Assembly (NCBI GenBank): GCA_021399435.1
Contig: JAJTUP010000086.1
Span: 181,566 to 245,565, forward strand
Source of the DNA: Diaporthe sp. PMI_573
Taxonomy: Eukaryota; Ascomycota; Sordariomycetes; Diaporthales; Diaporthaceae
Reading direction: 5' to 3'
DNA length: 64,000 nt
The stretch's first letter is position 1. The number at the start of each line of letters is the position of its first letter. Positions 22,589 to 34,067 of the stretch are shown one piece after another. The notes beneath the pieces were generated by a model. That model had not been told where the DNA came from. It did not search any database and saw nothing but the letters and a program-made list of their open reading frames with translations. A program made the translations under genes and the position numbers.

Positions 22589-24385
22589 TTGAATACCCGG
22601 GCTGAAGCTCCGTCAAAAGCCATGGAGAAGCCGGCCGGCCGCTACCGACCTGCGTGCCTAGGTAGGTAGGCGTGCAGATTGGAGGTGTGTGGCCGTCACA
22701 TGCGACTGGGCCGGCGATTTTTTTATTCTTTCACACAGCCAGGGGTTCATCGGCAACGGTTGGGGAAAAGAAGCTCATATAGTTCATTATATAATGTGAT
22801 AATATGAGCGTCACTCACACATCGAAGGGCTATATAACTGGGATGCGGACTGTTATGATTGTTGACCGACGGGCGAGCTAAGTCACCAGGATCGGAAATA
22901 GATCGGCCGAGGGGTTACGCAGACATGGATGAACCCACGACGGCGACGTGCTGTTGCTGCGGCTACTGTCGTAGTTTGCCAACTCAAAAGCACCCGATAG
23001 TTGTGTTCTCTGCGCGCACAGGCGAACAACCTCTGCCCAACACACCGAACCCCCATTTCGTGGAGGGCTATCTCGCTTATCCGGACTGCTTCTGCGATGC
23101 GAACTCCGCCTCGCACCTTGCATGGTTAGTGCCCCGGAGCCTTCCCCTTGTCCAGGTAGGCGGAGTAGTCGGAAGGGGGCGTTGGAGGGGCCGCACAACA
23201 AAGGGACACCGAGAAATCAGATAGCTTTGCCAAGGCCCGATGGACTGTGGCTTGCGCCGTCTTCTCCGCATAAAAATCAGGGCCTTCACGGAAGATGCCG
23301 TAGGAGAGTCATCATAAATCAAAAGGGACCGATCCGTCCAAAACCTCAAGTGTCTTGGGAGAACACACTACCGCTATGGAAATGGAGGACCCGTCATTTC
23401 CATATTCTTAATTGGCTCGGTAGTTACTTTTATGTACATCAGATGAACCAAATAACAGGGGTTCAATAACGAGTTCCCAGCCCGGCCCCTTTGTTGCGAG
23501 TCTGGGCCTTCCTTGTAGGCCCGCTCGGAAGTGCACAGTCTTTGTATCTCCAGCCTGTCCGGCGCATACCATATCGACATCTGAATGGGACCAAGAGTGA
23601 CGGAATTGCGCTTTGATGAAGCTTGGGCCTCTACGGGCCCGGAACCCTCGACAGCCATCCCCGATAGGCGAACAGCTCCTGGGGACCCTCGTCCAGACTC
23701 CCACATCGCATTGAGGGCCGCCCATGTAGAGAGCCCTGCTCCTGCAGCTGTCATCTAAAGCGATACCACGATCCCACCCGGGATACTGCCCCGGCCCCTC
23801 GCTACCGGACAAGGTGTCCAACTTTCCCGCAGTAGGCTTTCGTCACGGGATTGTGGCTACCACCTGCCCTCTTCCAAATGTGGAGGCCGACAAGGTTACG
23901 CGCTACTGGCTTCCACTGGGACCCAGGGAATTGCCCTTCCAAGCCAGCCCTCAAGCGGAAATAAGACCTTGGGACATCTCGGCCCCCCTGAGGGGTGTGC
24001 CACAGTGTGCTTGCGGTGCCCCAAGCGCAGGGCCGTGCGGCATCGCAAGGTCTTGCAAGGAGTAACGATGAACGTCTAAGTGCGGTCGATCAAATCGATC
24101 AGGTTTGGCCGAACTGGACGCGCATGCTCGAGCGGTATTTGATGCTATGCGCCCGCGAACAAACCTGGGACGTGTGGCCGTAGGGCGCACTCCTGCGCTA
24201 GGCCGGTCGACTCGTTTCTTCTCTTAGGGAGACCTACCTGTCGTCCGTTCCATCCAACGTGGAACCTCGTCTCGATTTCTGGTACTCGACATCATCGTTT
24301 TGGCCCGAACGGCTGGTTCTCCATTTTTTCCTTTTCTAGTCCAAACAACATCGAAATAACCCGCCCGACAATTCCTAACGGCGTG

Positions 24386-25812
24386 ATGGCGCCTCAATCG
24401 ACCTTCAATTTGATCGTTGGGACCTCGGTGGCGTTCTCGCTAATTGCATGCACGTCTGTGGGTTTAAGGTTATACGCCCGCGTGCGTATTATCAAACTGG
24501 CGAAGTACGATGATGCTGTGCTTATTCTGGCCTTGGTGGGTCCTGTCGACTCTCATCTAGTCATGACCTCATCTGATATGACAGCTTGGAGGCTAATGAG
24601 ATGTGATAGATGGGCATGTTGGCATACAACGTATTTGTCTGCGCCCGTACGCCACCTTCAGTTCGAACCCAAGGCTAGACAGACACTGACCATCCTTAGA
24701 ATTACCGTATGGCCTGGGCGTCCATATAAAGGATGTTCCGCTCCAAGATCTGTCTAAAGTCCTCATGGTCAGTACAACCTGGAGTCAAAACAGCAAGCGC
24801 GCAGACACCACGAACTAACCATCATCCGTCGTTGTTCAGTACCTGTGGGCAAGCATCCTGTGTTACGCCATCTCACTCGCCGCCATCAAGACGTCAATCC
24901 TACTCCAATTCCTCCGATTCCTCGTCGGAACCAGGATTACAAAGTTCTGCTGGGTCATGGTGGGCGTGTGTGTGTGCTATGGAATTGTTGGCATCTTCAC
25001 GACGATATTCTTTTGCGTCCCAGTGTCAGGATTCTGGAACCCATCGCCCACCGACAGGTGTATCAGCAAAGAGGGCCTCTGGCTCAGCCATTCGGCAATG
25101 AATATCGTGACTGACGTGATCATCTTTCTTATCCCGGTTCCCACGGTCCTGAAACTGAGTAAGCACAAGTCAATCCCCTCGTGCGGTCCGGAGTCTGTCG
25201 CATCTCCATTATCACAGGTTGCGTGGTTTGGGCCTCCTCGAAAGGTGACTAACCGGAACCAGATATGAACTTGAGACAAAAGATTGCAGTTATTGGCGTA
25301 TTCTGCATCGGAATCGTGTCAGTGCCCATCTCACAGCAAAGCAGCTTAGTACCTGACCAGAATACTGACATCCAATACAGAGTCTGCCTGATCACTATGC
25401 TCCGGTTAGACTCTATAATCACTGTCTCAAAGACCTCAGATGTAACATGTAAGCAACCGTTCTCAAACCTCAGCCATTCCAACCAACTGACAGCGCCTCC
25501 GCAGATGACAATGTCCGAGTAGCAGTATGGAGCAATGCTGAGATTACGACGGCGGTCTTCTGCGCGACCCTAAGCGGCATCAAACCATTTGTCCAATGGG
25601 TCTCCACACGCAAGTCCCTCTCTCGGCAATCCTACAGTTTCAAGATCCCCGGAACACCCTTCAACTCGGGGAACCGCCGGGCTTCGAAAATGACCCCAGG
25701 GATCATGTCGCAGCAGCTTGGCTCTGAGCGGAGTAGTACCAAGCTGAACAATGACAGCACGGGGCGAGGGGCCACGGAATCCGAAATCGAGCTGAGCTCA
25801 AACGCTGTATAA
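24386..25812 (+). CDS. Fungal rhodopsin-domain (PTH11/SAT4-type) seven-helix membrane protein
   Basis: Seven exons: 24386-24535, 24610-24646, 24700-24767, 24840-25158, 25263-25317, 25381-25448 and 25505-25812. All introns are GT-AG and all phases agree, giving 334 residues. ATG is at 24386. Family landmarks appear in order: KYDDAVLILAL at the end of helix 2, YGLGVHIKDVPLQDLSKVL, then YLWASILCYAISLAAIKTS with its conserved Lys, FCVPVSGFWNPS, a Cys before the NIVTDVIIFLIPVPTVLKL helix, and the DVTYDNVRVAVWSNAE motif before helix 7. The Ser/Thr/Asn-rich cytoplasmic tail has no domain. No CFEM domain precedes the helices. These plasma-membrane proteins are an expanded fungal family; some (PTH11) act as receptors for surface cues, but the ligand here is unknown. 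Exons 2 and 3 are only 37 and 68 nt. Confidence 0.85.
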
Positions 25813-27153
25813 TGGGACCTGATTGTTGATGGATAGCGATTGTCTTATTTGTTGTTCAACCCCTTATTCCCCGCGAGTGCGCAATCGCAAGCGATGATAC
25901 CCTTTACGATCTGTAATAAAAAAAATAAATGCATAGATACCTACCTCATACTCTATTGCGGCTGGCCCCAAGTCAGTGAGCCAAGATCATTTTTCCAAAG
26001 CAGGCTAAAATGTCTGGAAAATACGGACGCATCTTGTTGCCACTCCAGCTACCAGGGCAACAGAATTCTTGAGTGATTCGCAAACAGAGCTCCTTTATAT
26101 GGGAGCCAGTCTCGAAAATTTGAATTTCCATTGTGTTCCAAGTTGCGGTCAAGGCGCGGTTGTGAATCAACCGTGTCAAATAAACGAGGCATGCTTCGAA
26201 GTCATGGGCTGTCGCCGCTCCCTCGTTCACAGTCCTCAAGACTGGACATCTATGTCGAAAGCAATAGGGACTTGCTGTAATTCAACGACGTAGAGATCCG
26301 GAGCCAGTATAAAGCGGCAGCCGGTGATTACGCCATATTGAATATGTAGAACTCTAAGGCGATACATTCATCATCCGACCGATCAATGGCGTTGAGAAAC
26401 TCAACCTCGCCGTCAAGCTGATTAATTCGCAAAGCATGAATATCGAGAGGAATCTCTGGAGTTCGAAGGCGGGTTTTCAACGTTACTATACGCAAAGCCT
26501 TGTCCGTGGTTCATCGTGTAGATCCCGCAATTCCATCCAAGTCTGGTGCGGCGGCACTTGACTACCGACAGATGATTTGTACGTGCATAAAACAGTAGTT
26601 CGTACTCGGCACCGGCCCAATTTGTGCCTAGTAGCTTTGATCTACGTCACATGCTACCTCAAATGGAGCACCCGGGTTTGTGGATTGGCTGCAGCCGGCT
26701 GCAGGATGCATATTTCATGCATGATACATTAGCGAGGACCAGACGGCGCTGAGACAAACATGCAAGTACTCGAGGGTATGTTTTCCGATCGCCAGGACGA
26801 GCGATGTAACCGATGAGAGAGAGCCGATGAGCCCGCCGTGAACTTCAAACAGCCAACTTTCACCTGAGCGTTCAAAGTTCGCGCGCCACACATCTACAAG
26901 GGCTCTCAGCTTAGTGGAAGGCCTCGAGTCGGGTTCTGGGCATGGTCACGGGCTCGTACTATTTGCTACACAGCGCGGTACCAAGTCAAATGGTGCAAGC
27001 GAGTTTAAATTCAGACAGTGGCTCTACCAAAGCATTCCTCACTGTTCGAAACACCCCAGGTGGTGACCACTGCTCATCAAAATTTCCTGCCGTCCAGAAT
27101 AGAACACTCTCCATACCATCAACCATGAATATTGCTTGGGCGAATCTGCAGGC
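25813..27153. other. Convergent intergenic region
   Basis: About 1.3 kb between the ends of the rhodopsin-type gene and the pectate lyase gene. It carries a perfect 16-bp palindrome, CTGCAGCCGGCTGCAG, at 26689-26704 and an adjacent imperfect ATGCAT inverted pair. No gene is supported. Confidence 0.5.
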
Positions 27154-28521
27154 TCAGCCCGAGCAAGTCCCAACCTTCGAGGGCTCGCAGCCGTTGCTGC
27201 AACCATTGTACAGCACGCAAGGGTTGGAGGCATCGGTGCAGACGTTCTTGAGTGTGCAGGTATCACCGTAGTTCGCGTTAATGCCCTGTTGCGTGTTAAT
27301 CACCTGCTGTAGAGCCTAAAGTGTTGAATTTGGGAGATGCCAAAACATGACAGGTGAAAGGAGGAAAAAGTGGTGCTTACGCAGACGTCGCCGGCCTTTC
27401 CACCGCCCTTTCTTGCCGTTGTGCCCTCGATATAGACATTTCTCTTGCACTGGCTGGAGCACTGATCGGGAAAAGGTCAGCAATCGTAAAGAGACACTGT
27501 GATTGGGGCTGGGGATCACCATAGGCTTCTTACATTTCCACACGACCGGTAGACCTTGCCGTAACTGTTATGTGTTAGTCACCTGCTACGGAGCAGGGAG
27601 GGAAGCGTTCTGAAAACATACTCTGAAGCATAGAAGTTGATAATCTATTGAAATGTCAGCTTCAAGCCTTGCTTAACCGCTTGCTGTGCTTAGGGATACT
27701 TACGTTCACGGTACCGCAGCCGTTATGTTGAACAATCTTATCGCTCGCGTGGTAAGCTCCACCTCCTACGATCCACGATTCTTGGCCAGCTTTATCTCCT
27801 TTCTGTTTGGTTGGTTAGAAACACCTCATCTCTCGGTGTCGTGGAAATGGCGAGTAAAAATAATCTTACGATCGTGATAGCATCCTCACACACATCCTCA
27901 AACCCTATAGAGAGTCAGTATTTCATTTGAATTCACTGTCCAAGAGGTACCCAGGATCTTGCGTGAACTAAGGTGGGTGATGATTAAATGAAGAAATCGC
28001 TTACAGATGAACTCGAGGTTACAAGCACCGAGCTGCTTCTTGTTAATCACTTGCGACGGAGCCTAAAGTGTTGCATTCTGGAGCCTTCCAGAACAGAGAG
28101 GATTAGGGACCGTATAGGGACATACACAGTGGACTCCTTCCCTGGTAGGTGTTAGTTATCTGCATTGGATCGTAGAGTGATGCGTTCTGGAACATCCCAA
28201 AACATGAAAGACGTTGATCTGAGTGGAAAGGAGCGGAATTCACATTTGGTTCTTGCCTATGATGCAATTTCTAAGCGTTCCGCCAGCTTGAACGAGGAAC
28301 ACGGCGTCGGCATCGCCGCCCTCACCGCTCCCGCATGCGCCGGAGCCGCGATCGTACCTGGCCCAACCGCAGTCGAAGACCTGTCCCGACTTCACAGTAA
28401 TGGGGGCCGAGTTTGTGTGCGTAGTGGTTGCCGTTGGGACGCCGCCCTCGTAGCCCAGGCATGCCAAGGCAACTGGCAAGGCTGACGCCAGGGCGAGGAG
28501 CTGAGCGGGAAAGACAAGCAT
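27154..28521 (-). CDS. Secreted pectate lyase, polysaccharide lyase family 3
   Basis: Nine exons read on the minus strand: 28521-28244, 28141-28126, 28032-28005, 27904-27870, 27802-27704, 27644-27622, 27564-27534, 27461-27381 and 27285-27154. All phases agree, giving 240 residues. Residues 1-20 are a signal peptide ([20 protein letters not shown]). PL3 blocks follow in order: [37 protein letters not shown] (from residue 108), [30 protein letters not shown] and [15 protein letters not shown], with many Cys as expected. PL3 enzymes cleave de-esterified pectate by Ca2+-dependent beta-elimination outside the cell, in plant tissue attack or decay. Exon 2 is a 16-nt microexon. Introns 1, 2, 6 and 8 resemble one another. 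The last acceptor is chosen by that resemblance and by family fit; an acceptor 30 nt earlier would insert ten extra residues ([10 protein letters not shown]). Confidence 0.9.
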
Positions 28522-31231
28522 GGTGAAGCTGTTGATTTTCAAGGCTGCTGGTCGAAGCTCGATAGCACAGTCACTATAGAACACTGGAATATTTTGAGAA
28601 AAAGCATTGTGCCCTGGTCGGAGAAAAAACACATGCTATTTATGCCAGTGAAGATCGCACTGGTTCCATTTTGGACTTCATCGTCGACACTGGACAACGT
28701 CCAACGCCCGTTCGTATTGCTGATTCGCACCCATCATTGGCGGATTTTTCTTTTGTTTTCGACTTCCACCACTATCAAGATGCTAATCCACTTATTTCCC
28801 TGATTCACTTCAAGAAGAACGTTCGCGAGGTAGGCTGGGCCAGTGTGGAGCAGATCCGGCACTTCTAAAATATGCTTAATCGTACTAAGCTCATCAGGGA
28901 CTTCGGAACTCGGTCGGGGGCTAGACTTTCCAATTGTCGACTCTGCCCCGTGCTTGGCTTTTGTGTGCTGGTACCGGGTCGCGTGGGCTAGGTCTTATCG
29001 CGCTCACCTGCTCACCCGCCAAGACGGCGGATGGTACTCGCTCTGCAGGCCAAGCCTTTTGGGATCTCGGGACTGGATTTTGCGTAAATCATCGCGAAGC
29101 TCTGGGCGGAGGCCTTGCGCGATTTCATTAAAAGATTGAAGTCAAACCCATTTTCCAAGGCGGATAGAGATGAGATGGCGAATAATGGCGCCAACTGCTT
29201 CGTTAACTTATATTCTCTCTGTGAGACTTGGTCGCGAACACTTCGCGAACACCGCATTGATAGGCTCTCGAACAAATCGTTGGAGCGCGTCGCCTTGTTG
29301 TGCAGATAACAGTCAATTACAAGAGCCGTCAATGGGGAAGCAAAATGCGTCGTGGATGAAGGTCTTCAAAGAGTGGATGTCACCTCATAGGCATCGCATA
29401 AGCCTATTGGGGCGGGTAGAATACTCCTAGTTGGGTCCTTCGGATGTGCTTCTGTCACCCCTGTTCCGGTCCGAGGGCAGTCAGCAACGAGGCTTCCATT
29501 TCCGCCTCACAGATCGGATAAGAGACACAGCAGCTCTTCTTAGACTGAGACAATGATGATGGGACGGATAATTTACATCCAAAGGGTCTCTTCAATGTCT
29601 CCACGCTGATTGAATTTTCCCGTGTCGTCTTGGCCAAGCAAGGCTTCCACAGGCCCTGTTCACCTCTCACAGACTCGGTGAACGCTCCGAATCAGGATGA
29701 ATCGGTGAGAAATCACCGAGCCAAGCCTTGACAACATGAGAGCGGGGCGGAATCTCTGAGTCGTGGATGCCAAGAAACTCCCGCACTTGAAGACTGTCAG
29801 GCCCGGAAGCCTGATTAGAAATTCCATGGAAGATAGAGGCATAGACACGAGGAGATTCTCAGAGGGCTTGTAGAAGAATGATCGATCTCCACGCTCTTTA
29901 TTTGCGAGAGTCTGGGGCCTACGGCTATTGCAATGGGGCGAAAGCAGTGATAGGAACATCCGAACTGACCCAGGACAAGTGGCTGCGGAATGCTCTCAAA
30001 TACATCGTAGAATTAACCGCCCTCGATCTCCTTGACTTGTGACTGGTTAACTACGTGCTCCATATCTTATCGTCAATGATTCCCCGGAGCATTGCCAGAC
30101 TGGTTTTTGTTTGAGCGTCGAATTTGACGAGCCGTAGGTTAGTGTTCTCCAACAATCTCCATTCTTTTCTCATCGTCATGTGAATATAAATGTTCAGGCG
30201 TGATCAGGTCCACTGCCAATCCCCAAGACGAGCACTTGAGACTTCTTTGTAGCTTTAGGTACGTTATGGTAGCCTCGACTCGACTTCTATAGTAACGTAA
30301 GGGGGCACACACGCACATATAATGAAGGTCCTTATGGCCAGCCCTCCAGTCAAAACTCCAAACACTAACTTCTGTCTACTTCGAATGCGAACATCGCCAA
30401 TCTTGACCAGAAGCCAACAGTGCATCCGCAATGTCATAGGCGCGTTTCGAATGGGCACACATAAGCAGACCAGTGAGACCGTGTTCATATCTACGTTTGC
30501 GAGAATCAATACATCAACCCTGGATAGACTCCTGCCCACAATTCAATTTCACACCCTGGAATACCACAGCCTTGTTAATATTGAGATGACCTTTACACGG
30601 CCTTCATATGTTCAGGGTCTAACCCTATACCTCGTGTCCTAGAATCCCACATGAAAACCCTCAACGACTGTTTTCTGCGTGGGAGACGTGCCTGGCCCTA
30701 GCAGCGGGCGTGGAATTAAAGCCCGAGAGATGATTCGTGATGCATGACAAGCTAGATCCTTCGTCTCTTTTCCCACGCGCTATTTCCACATTTTGCTAGC
30801 CACTCCGCAGCACAGTGGGATAACGCGAAGCGGGAAGGATCAACATATGCAGTTCCAAGTGCCCAAGTGGCGCGTTGTCTAATTATCATGTACAGGCTAA
30901 ACTGCGCGCGGCCCCTAGCTCGCCACAAGCCCTGAACCTCATGCCAATGAGACATCTTCCTGACGGTTGGGCGTGACATTGGGGGCCATACATATCGGTA
31001 TGATCAGGAGATAGACTGAATAACTACCACCAAACTTACCATCCCGGTGGGTAGACTCCGGTACTCAGGCCCCAGAATCTGACGCGTAGAAGTTTTGACC
31101 GGTCATACAAAGAGACTTCGGGGCCCCCTCCCGAACTTGAACTTGGGGACTTGCTGCTCTTGGATGCTCAGATCGAGAGTTGCAATGACATTTGCTGCCT
31201 TGAACAGGGCAGAAGGATTCAAAATGCAAGC
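28522..31231. other. Intergenic region with one possible coding relic
   Basis: About 2.7 kb between the divergent pectate lyase and ankyrin genes. Apart from a protein-like stretch at 29088-29309 (listed separately) nothing is recognisable. The part next to 28521 presumably holds the pectate lyase promoter. Confidence 0.5.
29088..29309 (+). pseudogene. Possible protein-coding relic, family unknown
   Basis: After a TAA at 29085-29087 the plus frame stays open for 73 codons and reads like real protein (IIAKLWAEALRDFIKRL, then SNPFSKADRDEMANNGANC), ending in TAA. The frame shifted by one just upstream also reads like protein (SAGQAFWDLGTGFCVNHREA) and runs into this segment. Together they suggest one ancestral coding region broken by a frameshift or a missed intron. 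I do not recognise the family. Confidence 0.3.
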
Positions 31232-33674
31232 ATGGATCCTCGCGCGGCCACCGCGGGTTTTACGAGTACACTGGAATATGGCATGAGTCTTTCTTTCAGG
31301 ACGAATGCCGTCATCGAATCATGGCGTAACACGCCCCCTCTCATGTGCGCCTTGTATAATGAGATATCGGACCTCGTTGTTGTTCTCGACAACACACGTG
31401 CAGCGGCAGAGGCAGCGGTACTCGATGCCAAAACGGAGAGCGGCGAGCTTCTTGACGACCTCGAGAGACCCCTGGTCGAAGTATTTCGGCTCCTGCAAGC
31501 GATAGATGGCTTGGTAGCAGAACTGCTTGCAGCTCGGGATGGGAGACAGCGTTGCAAGATCTTGTCCAAGAATGGTCGGGCAGCAAGCTTTCAGGATCGC
31601 TTGCGGGTGTACGGATCACATTGCACAATTGTCTCTTGACTCATAACGTGTATGTGTACCTCGCCCGTTCCCATTCCGGCCAAAGCTGATGACCTTGTAG
31701 CAAAGTGATTTCTCAGGCACAGCTCGACCTGAAAGAAATCCACGGGATAATCAGGGACAAGGATCAAAAGTCGCTCGCGAAACTGGACACGTCCAAGGTC
31801 AAACTGGAGACCAAACGAGAAATTTTGAAGGAACGGCAAGAGGGACCATCCAGTCGTGACCTCGCTCTGGGTCTCGCGTTGCCGTTTGTGGAACGCGCAG
31901 ATCGCAAGCACATGGCGTCAGCCGACGCTGAAGACCAAAAGAGAAGTGTCGCCAAAGTCTTGGAGAACATCGATGGGCAGAAGATTGCTTTCTCGCACGA
32001 CATCACCAATGCCCAACCCTCGAAATCTTCCTCGTACGGTAGAGGTGGAGGGAAAGTGGCATCGAAAAGTCTGGCTCCTATCCCAACGGTGGCCACGAGC
32101 CTCCAAGCCGGTGCCAGGGCCCTCGGAGCAATGTCGCCCGTCACTTTCGTCATGCAGAGCCGGAGATGGTCAAAATGCTCCCCGACATGCCCCTGCGTGT
32201 GCCACGCGCGACCAGCCCAGCACCTTTGGTTTCGAAGCGGACTCCTTGGCATGCTCTTCATCGGCTACTCGGGCCAGCCAGCAAAGGGCCCCAGTGCAAC
32301 TCTATAGACTGCCGCAAGCAGGGGAGGACGTCTCTGGAAGTCAAGTATGTCTTCCCTGGCTGGTTTGTGTACTACGCCATATCAGCCACCTTCAGCAGGA
32401 CGATCCAGGGGAGCCCCAGGTTTGAACTTGTGTTCAAGAGGCGCATGGATTTTTTTCCTGGCACCATCATGCTCGCAGTCAAGACAGACGATCTGGAGGC
32501 GTTGAAGATGTGCCTGAAGCTCGACCCGGACGCGATCAACTGTGTCGTTCCCGGCACGGGATGGGGCCCGTTGCATATCGCGATAGAACTTGGCTACATA
32601 CGGTCTACCCGGTTTCTACTGCAGCAAGGCTCCGACCTCGATCAGGTGGACGACTACGGGAGGTCTGCCGGAGGTTCCTTTATATTCAACCTACTCTCTG
32701 GGAGATACGAGGGACAAATGCTCCGCCAGTTCAGCGAGCTGATCTCCACGTCCAAGTATCTAGAAGACCTCGAGCTCTCCCACCTCAGCAAAGTTGTGGT
32801 AGGGATCTGCCAAGGCGACATCCACAAGCTCGTTAAGACCCTCACAAAGGAGGAGCTCGACCACAAAGACGCCATCTTCCAGATGACAGCAGTCCACTGG
32901 GCCGCCGTCCGTCAAGATGACACCACTCTGCGCGCCCTCCTCGACGCCGGCGCCTCTCCCGATCTGGACAACCTGACCGGCGTGCAGCCGCTGTCCTTCT
33001 GCCTAAAAAAAGGCGAGAACCCAGCCGCGATATCCTGCTTCGAGGCCCTGGCCAGCTACGGGGCGGACCTCAACTACCGCGACCCCGTGATCGGGTGGCA
33101 GCCCTTACACTGGACGTGTCGGACAAACTGCGTCCAGATAGCCAGGCGCCTCGTCGCCGCTGGCACAGACGTCAACTCTAGGGCGCTGAAGCTGGGCGTA
33201 AACGACACGCCCGCCGCGGCGCTGGCGGCGTGGTGGGGCAGCTTTGACGTGCTCAAGGTCCTGGTGGACAACGGCGCCGACATTGAGGCGGATAATGGCG
33301 TCGGTCACACGTCGCTCGTCGCCGGGCTGCTGCAGAATCAGCATGCGTGTCTGGGGTTCCTCCTTGAAAATGGGGCGGATTATCTCCTCCCGGAGCTGCC
33401 AGGGGAGAACATATTGCACCTGGTGGCGGAGCTTGGGGACGCGGAGACGATGCGGATATTCAGTGCGGTTAGGATGAGGGGGCTCGACATTGTGGAGAGG
33501 AATAAGGCTGGCCTCACACCGCGGGAGATTTTCAGGAGAAGACCTGCGACGGACAAGACACATCAGACTGCGTTCGAGGAGCTGCTGGCATCGGTGGAGG
33601 CTTTGGATGAGGCCGAAGATGGTCTGTCTGACGACGACGGGGATTTGTTCTTCGACGCCGAGGAAACTAAGTAA
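31232..33674 (+). CDS. Ankyrin-repeat protein with fungal N-terminal domain; one apparent 1-nt frame break
   Basis: Start ATG 31232 (MDPRAATAGF). Proposed exons are 31232-31608 and 31701-33674, with a 92-nt intron (GTACGG...TAG, phase 2). The N-terminal ~125 residues resemble the helical domain found before ankyrin or NACHT parts in many fungal proteins. A charged linker follows, then a Cys-rich block (CSPTCPCVCH) and a hydrophobic GMLFIGYSGQP segment. From about 32,460 onward there are at least six ankyrin-like units (GWGPLHIAIELGYIRSTRFL, MTAVHWAAVRQDDTTLRALL, DVLKVLVDNGADIEADNG) and an acidic tail. Within the GGGCCCC run at 32286-32292 the frame slips by one base: both flanks match the same family without a gap, so a single base seems missing. 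Either the gene is broken or the assembly has a homopolymer error. Ankyrin arrays mediate protein binding; the partner is unknown. Confidence 0.7.
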
Positions 33675-33695
33675 TGTCCAGCATGGAAGCTGCGC

Positions 33696-33725
33696 ACATA
33701 CATACATACATACATACATACATAC
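33696..33725. repeat. ACAT tetranucleotide microsatellite
   Basis: About seven tandem ACAT units just downstream of the ankyrin gene stop codon, probably within its 3' untranslated region. Confidence 0.95.
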
Positions 33726-33744
33726 AGGAACTGGCAAATTGTAT

Positions 33745-34067
33745 CTATGAAACAAATGGCGCAATCGAATCAGTCCGTGAGGTGTGCAAGTCCTTAATTT
33801 TGGCCTCAAGTGCTTCGACATAGCTAAACAACTCCATGGTGCAAGGAATCATAGTCAAGGACAGCAAGGGTAACTAACAGTGTCAGTCTCTCGATTCTGC
33901 TGATAGAAATATGATAGAACGTATTAGTCAATGCGTACTATGTAAACTAGCAGAGATGAGAACACTCACCACAGCCCTAATTGAGGTCGCTTTGAAATGC
34001 GACATTTTGAGCGAGTTCTGGGACAGAATAAAGTTGATGTGCTCCAGAGACAGGTCAAATTTCGAGG
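33745..34067 (-). pseudogene. Possible 5'-truncated gene relic with a consistent intron
   Basis: On the minus strand 34067-33970 reads SKFDLSLEHINFILSQNSLK and continues to a GTGAGT donor. It splices in phase 0 to 33873-33745, which reads LPLLSLTMIPCT, MELFSYVEALEAKIKDLHTS and ends with TAG. The acceptor follows a GACACTGTTAG stretch. Codon and residue patterns look real, but no upstream exon or start is found and the family is not recognised. It could be the 3' remnant of a lost gene, or a small gene starting at an internal Met. Confidence 0.3.

Larger units (their letters stand above)
19457..24385. other. Intergenic region of about 4.9 kb, no gene supported
   Basis: GC content drops after about 19,750. 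The region includes a pair of abutting hairpins (20370-20403) in a short AT-rich segment with several TTAGGG-like words, and a TG microsatellite (22550-22585). A plus-strand ORF starting MDEPTTATCCCCGYC near 22924 could be the first exon of an unrecognised gene, but no continuation could be found. Confidence 0.45.

Noticed and set aside
31639..31700. Frameshift in exon 1 of the ankyrin gene, giving a RITLHNCLLTHN continuation
   Set aside because: A GT-AG intron at 31609-31700 joins both sides in phase without assuming an error, so a second frame break is not needed.
33105..33821. 238-codon minus-strand ORF under the ankyrin gene
   Set aside because: Antisense shadow of a well-supported repeat protein.
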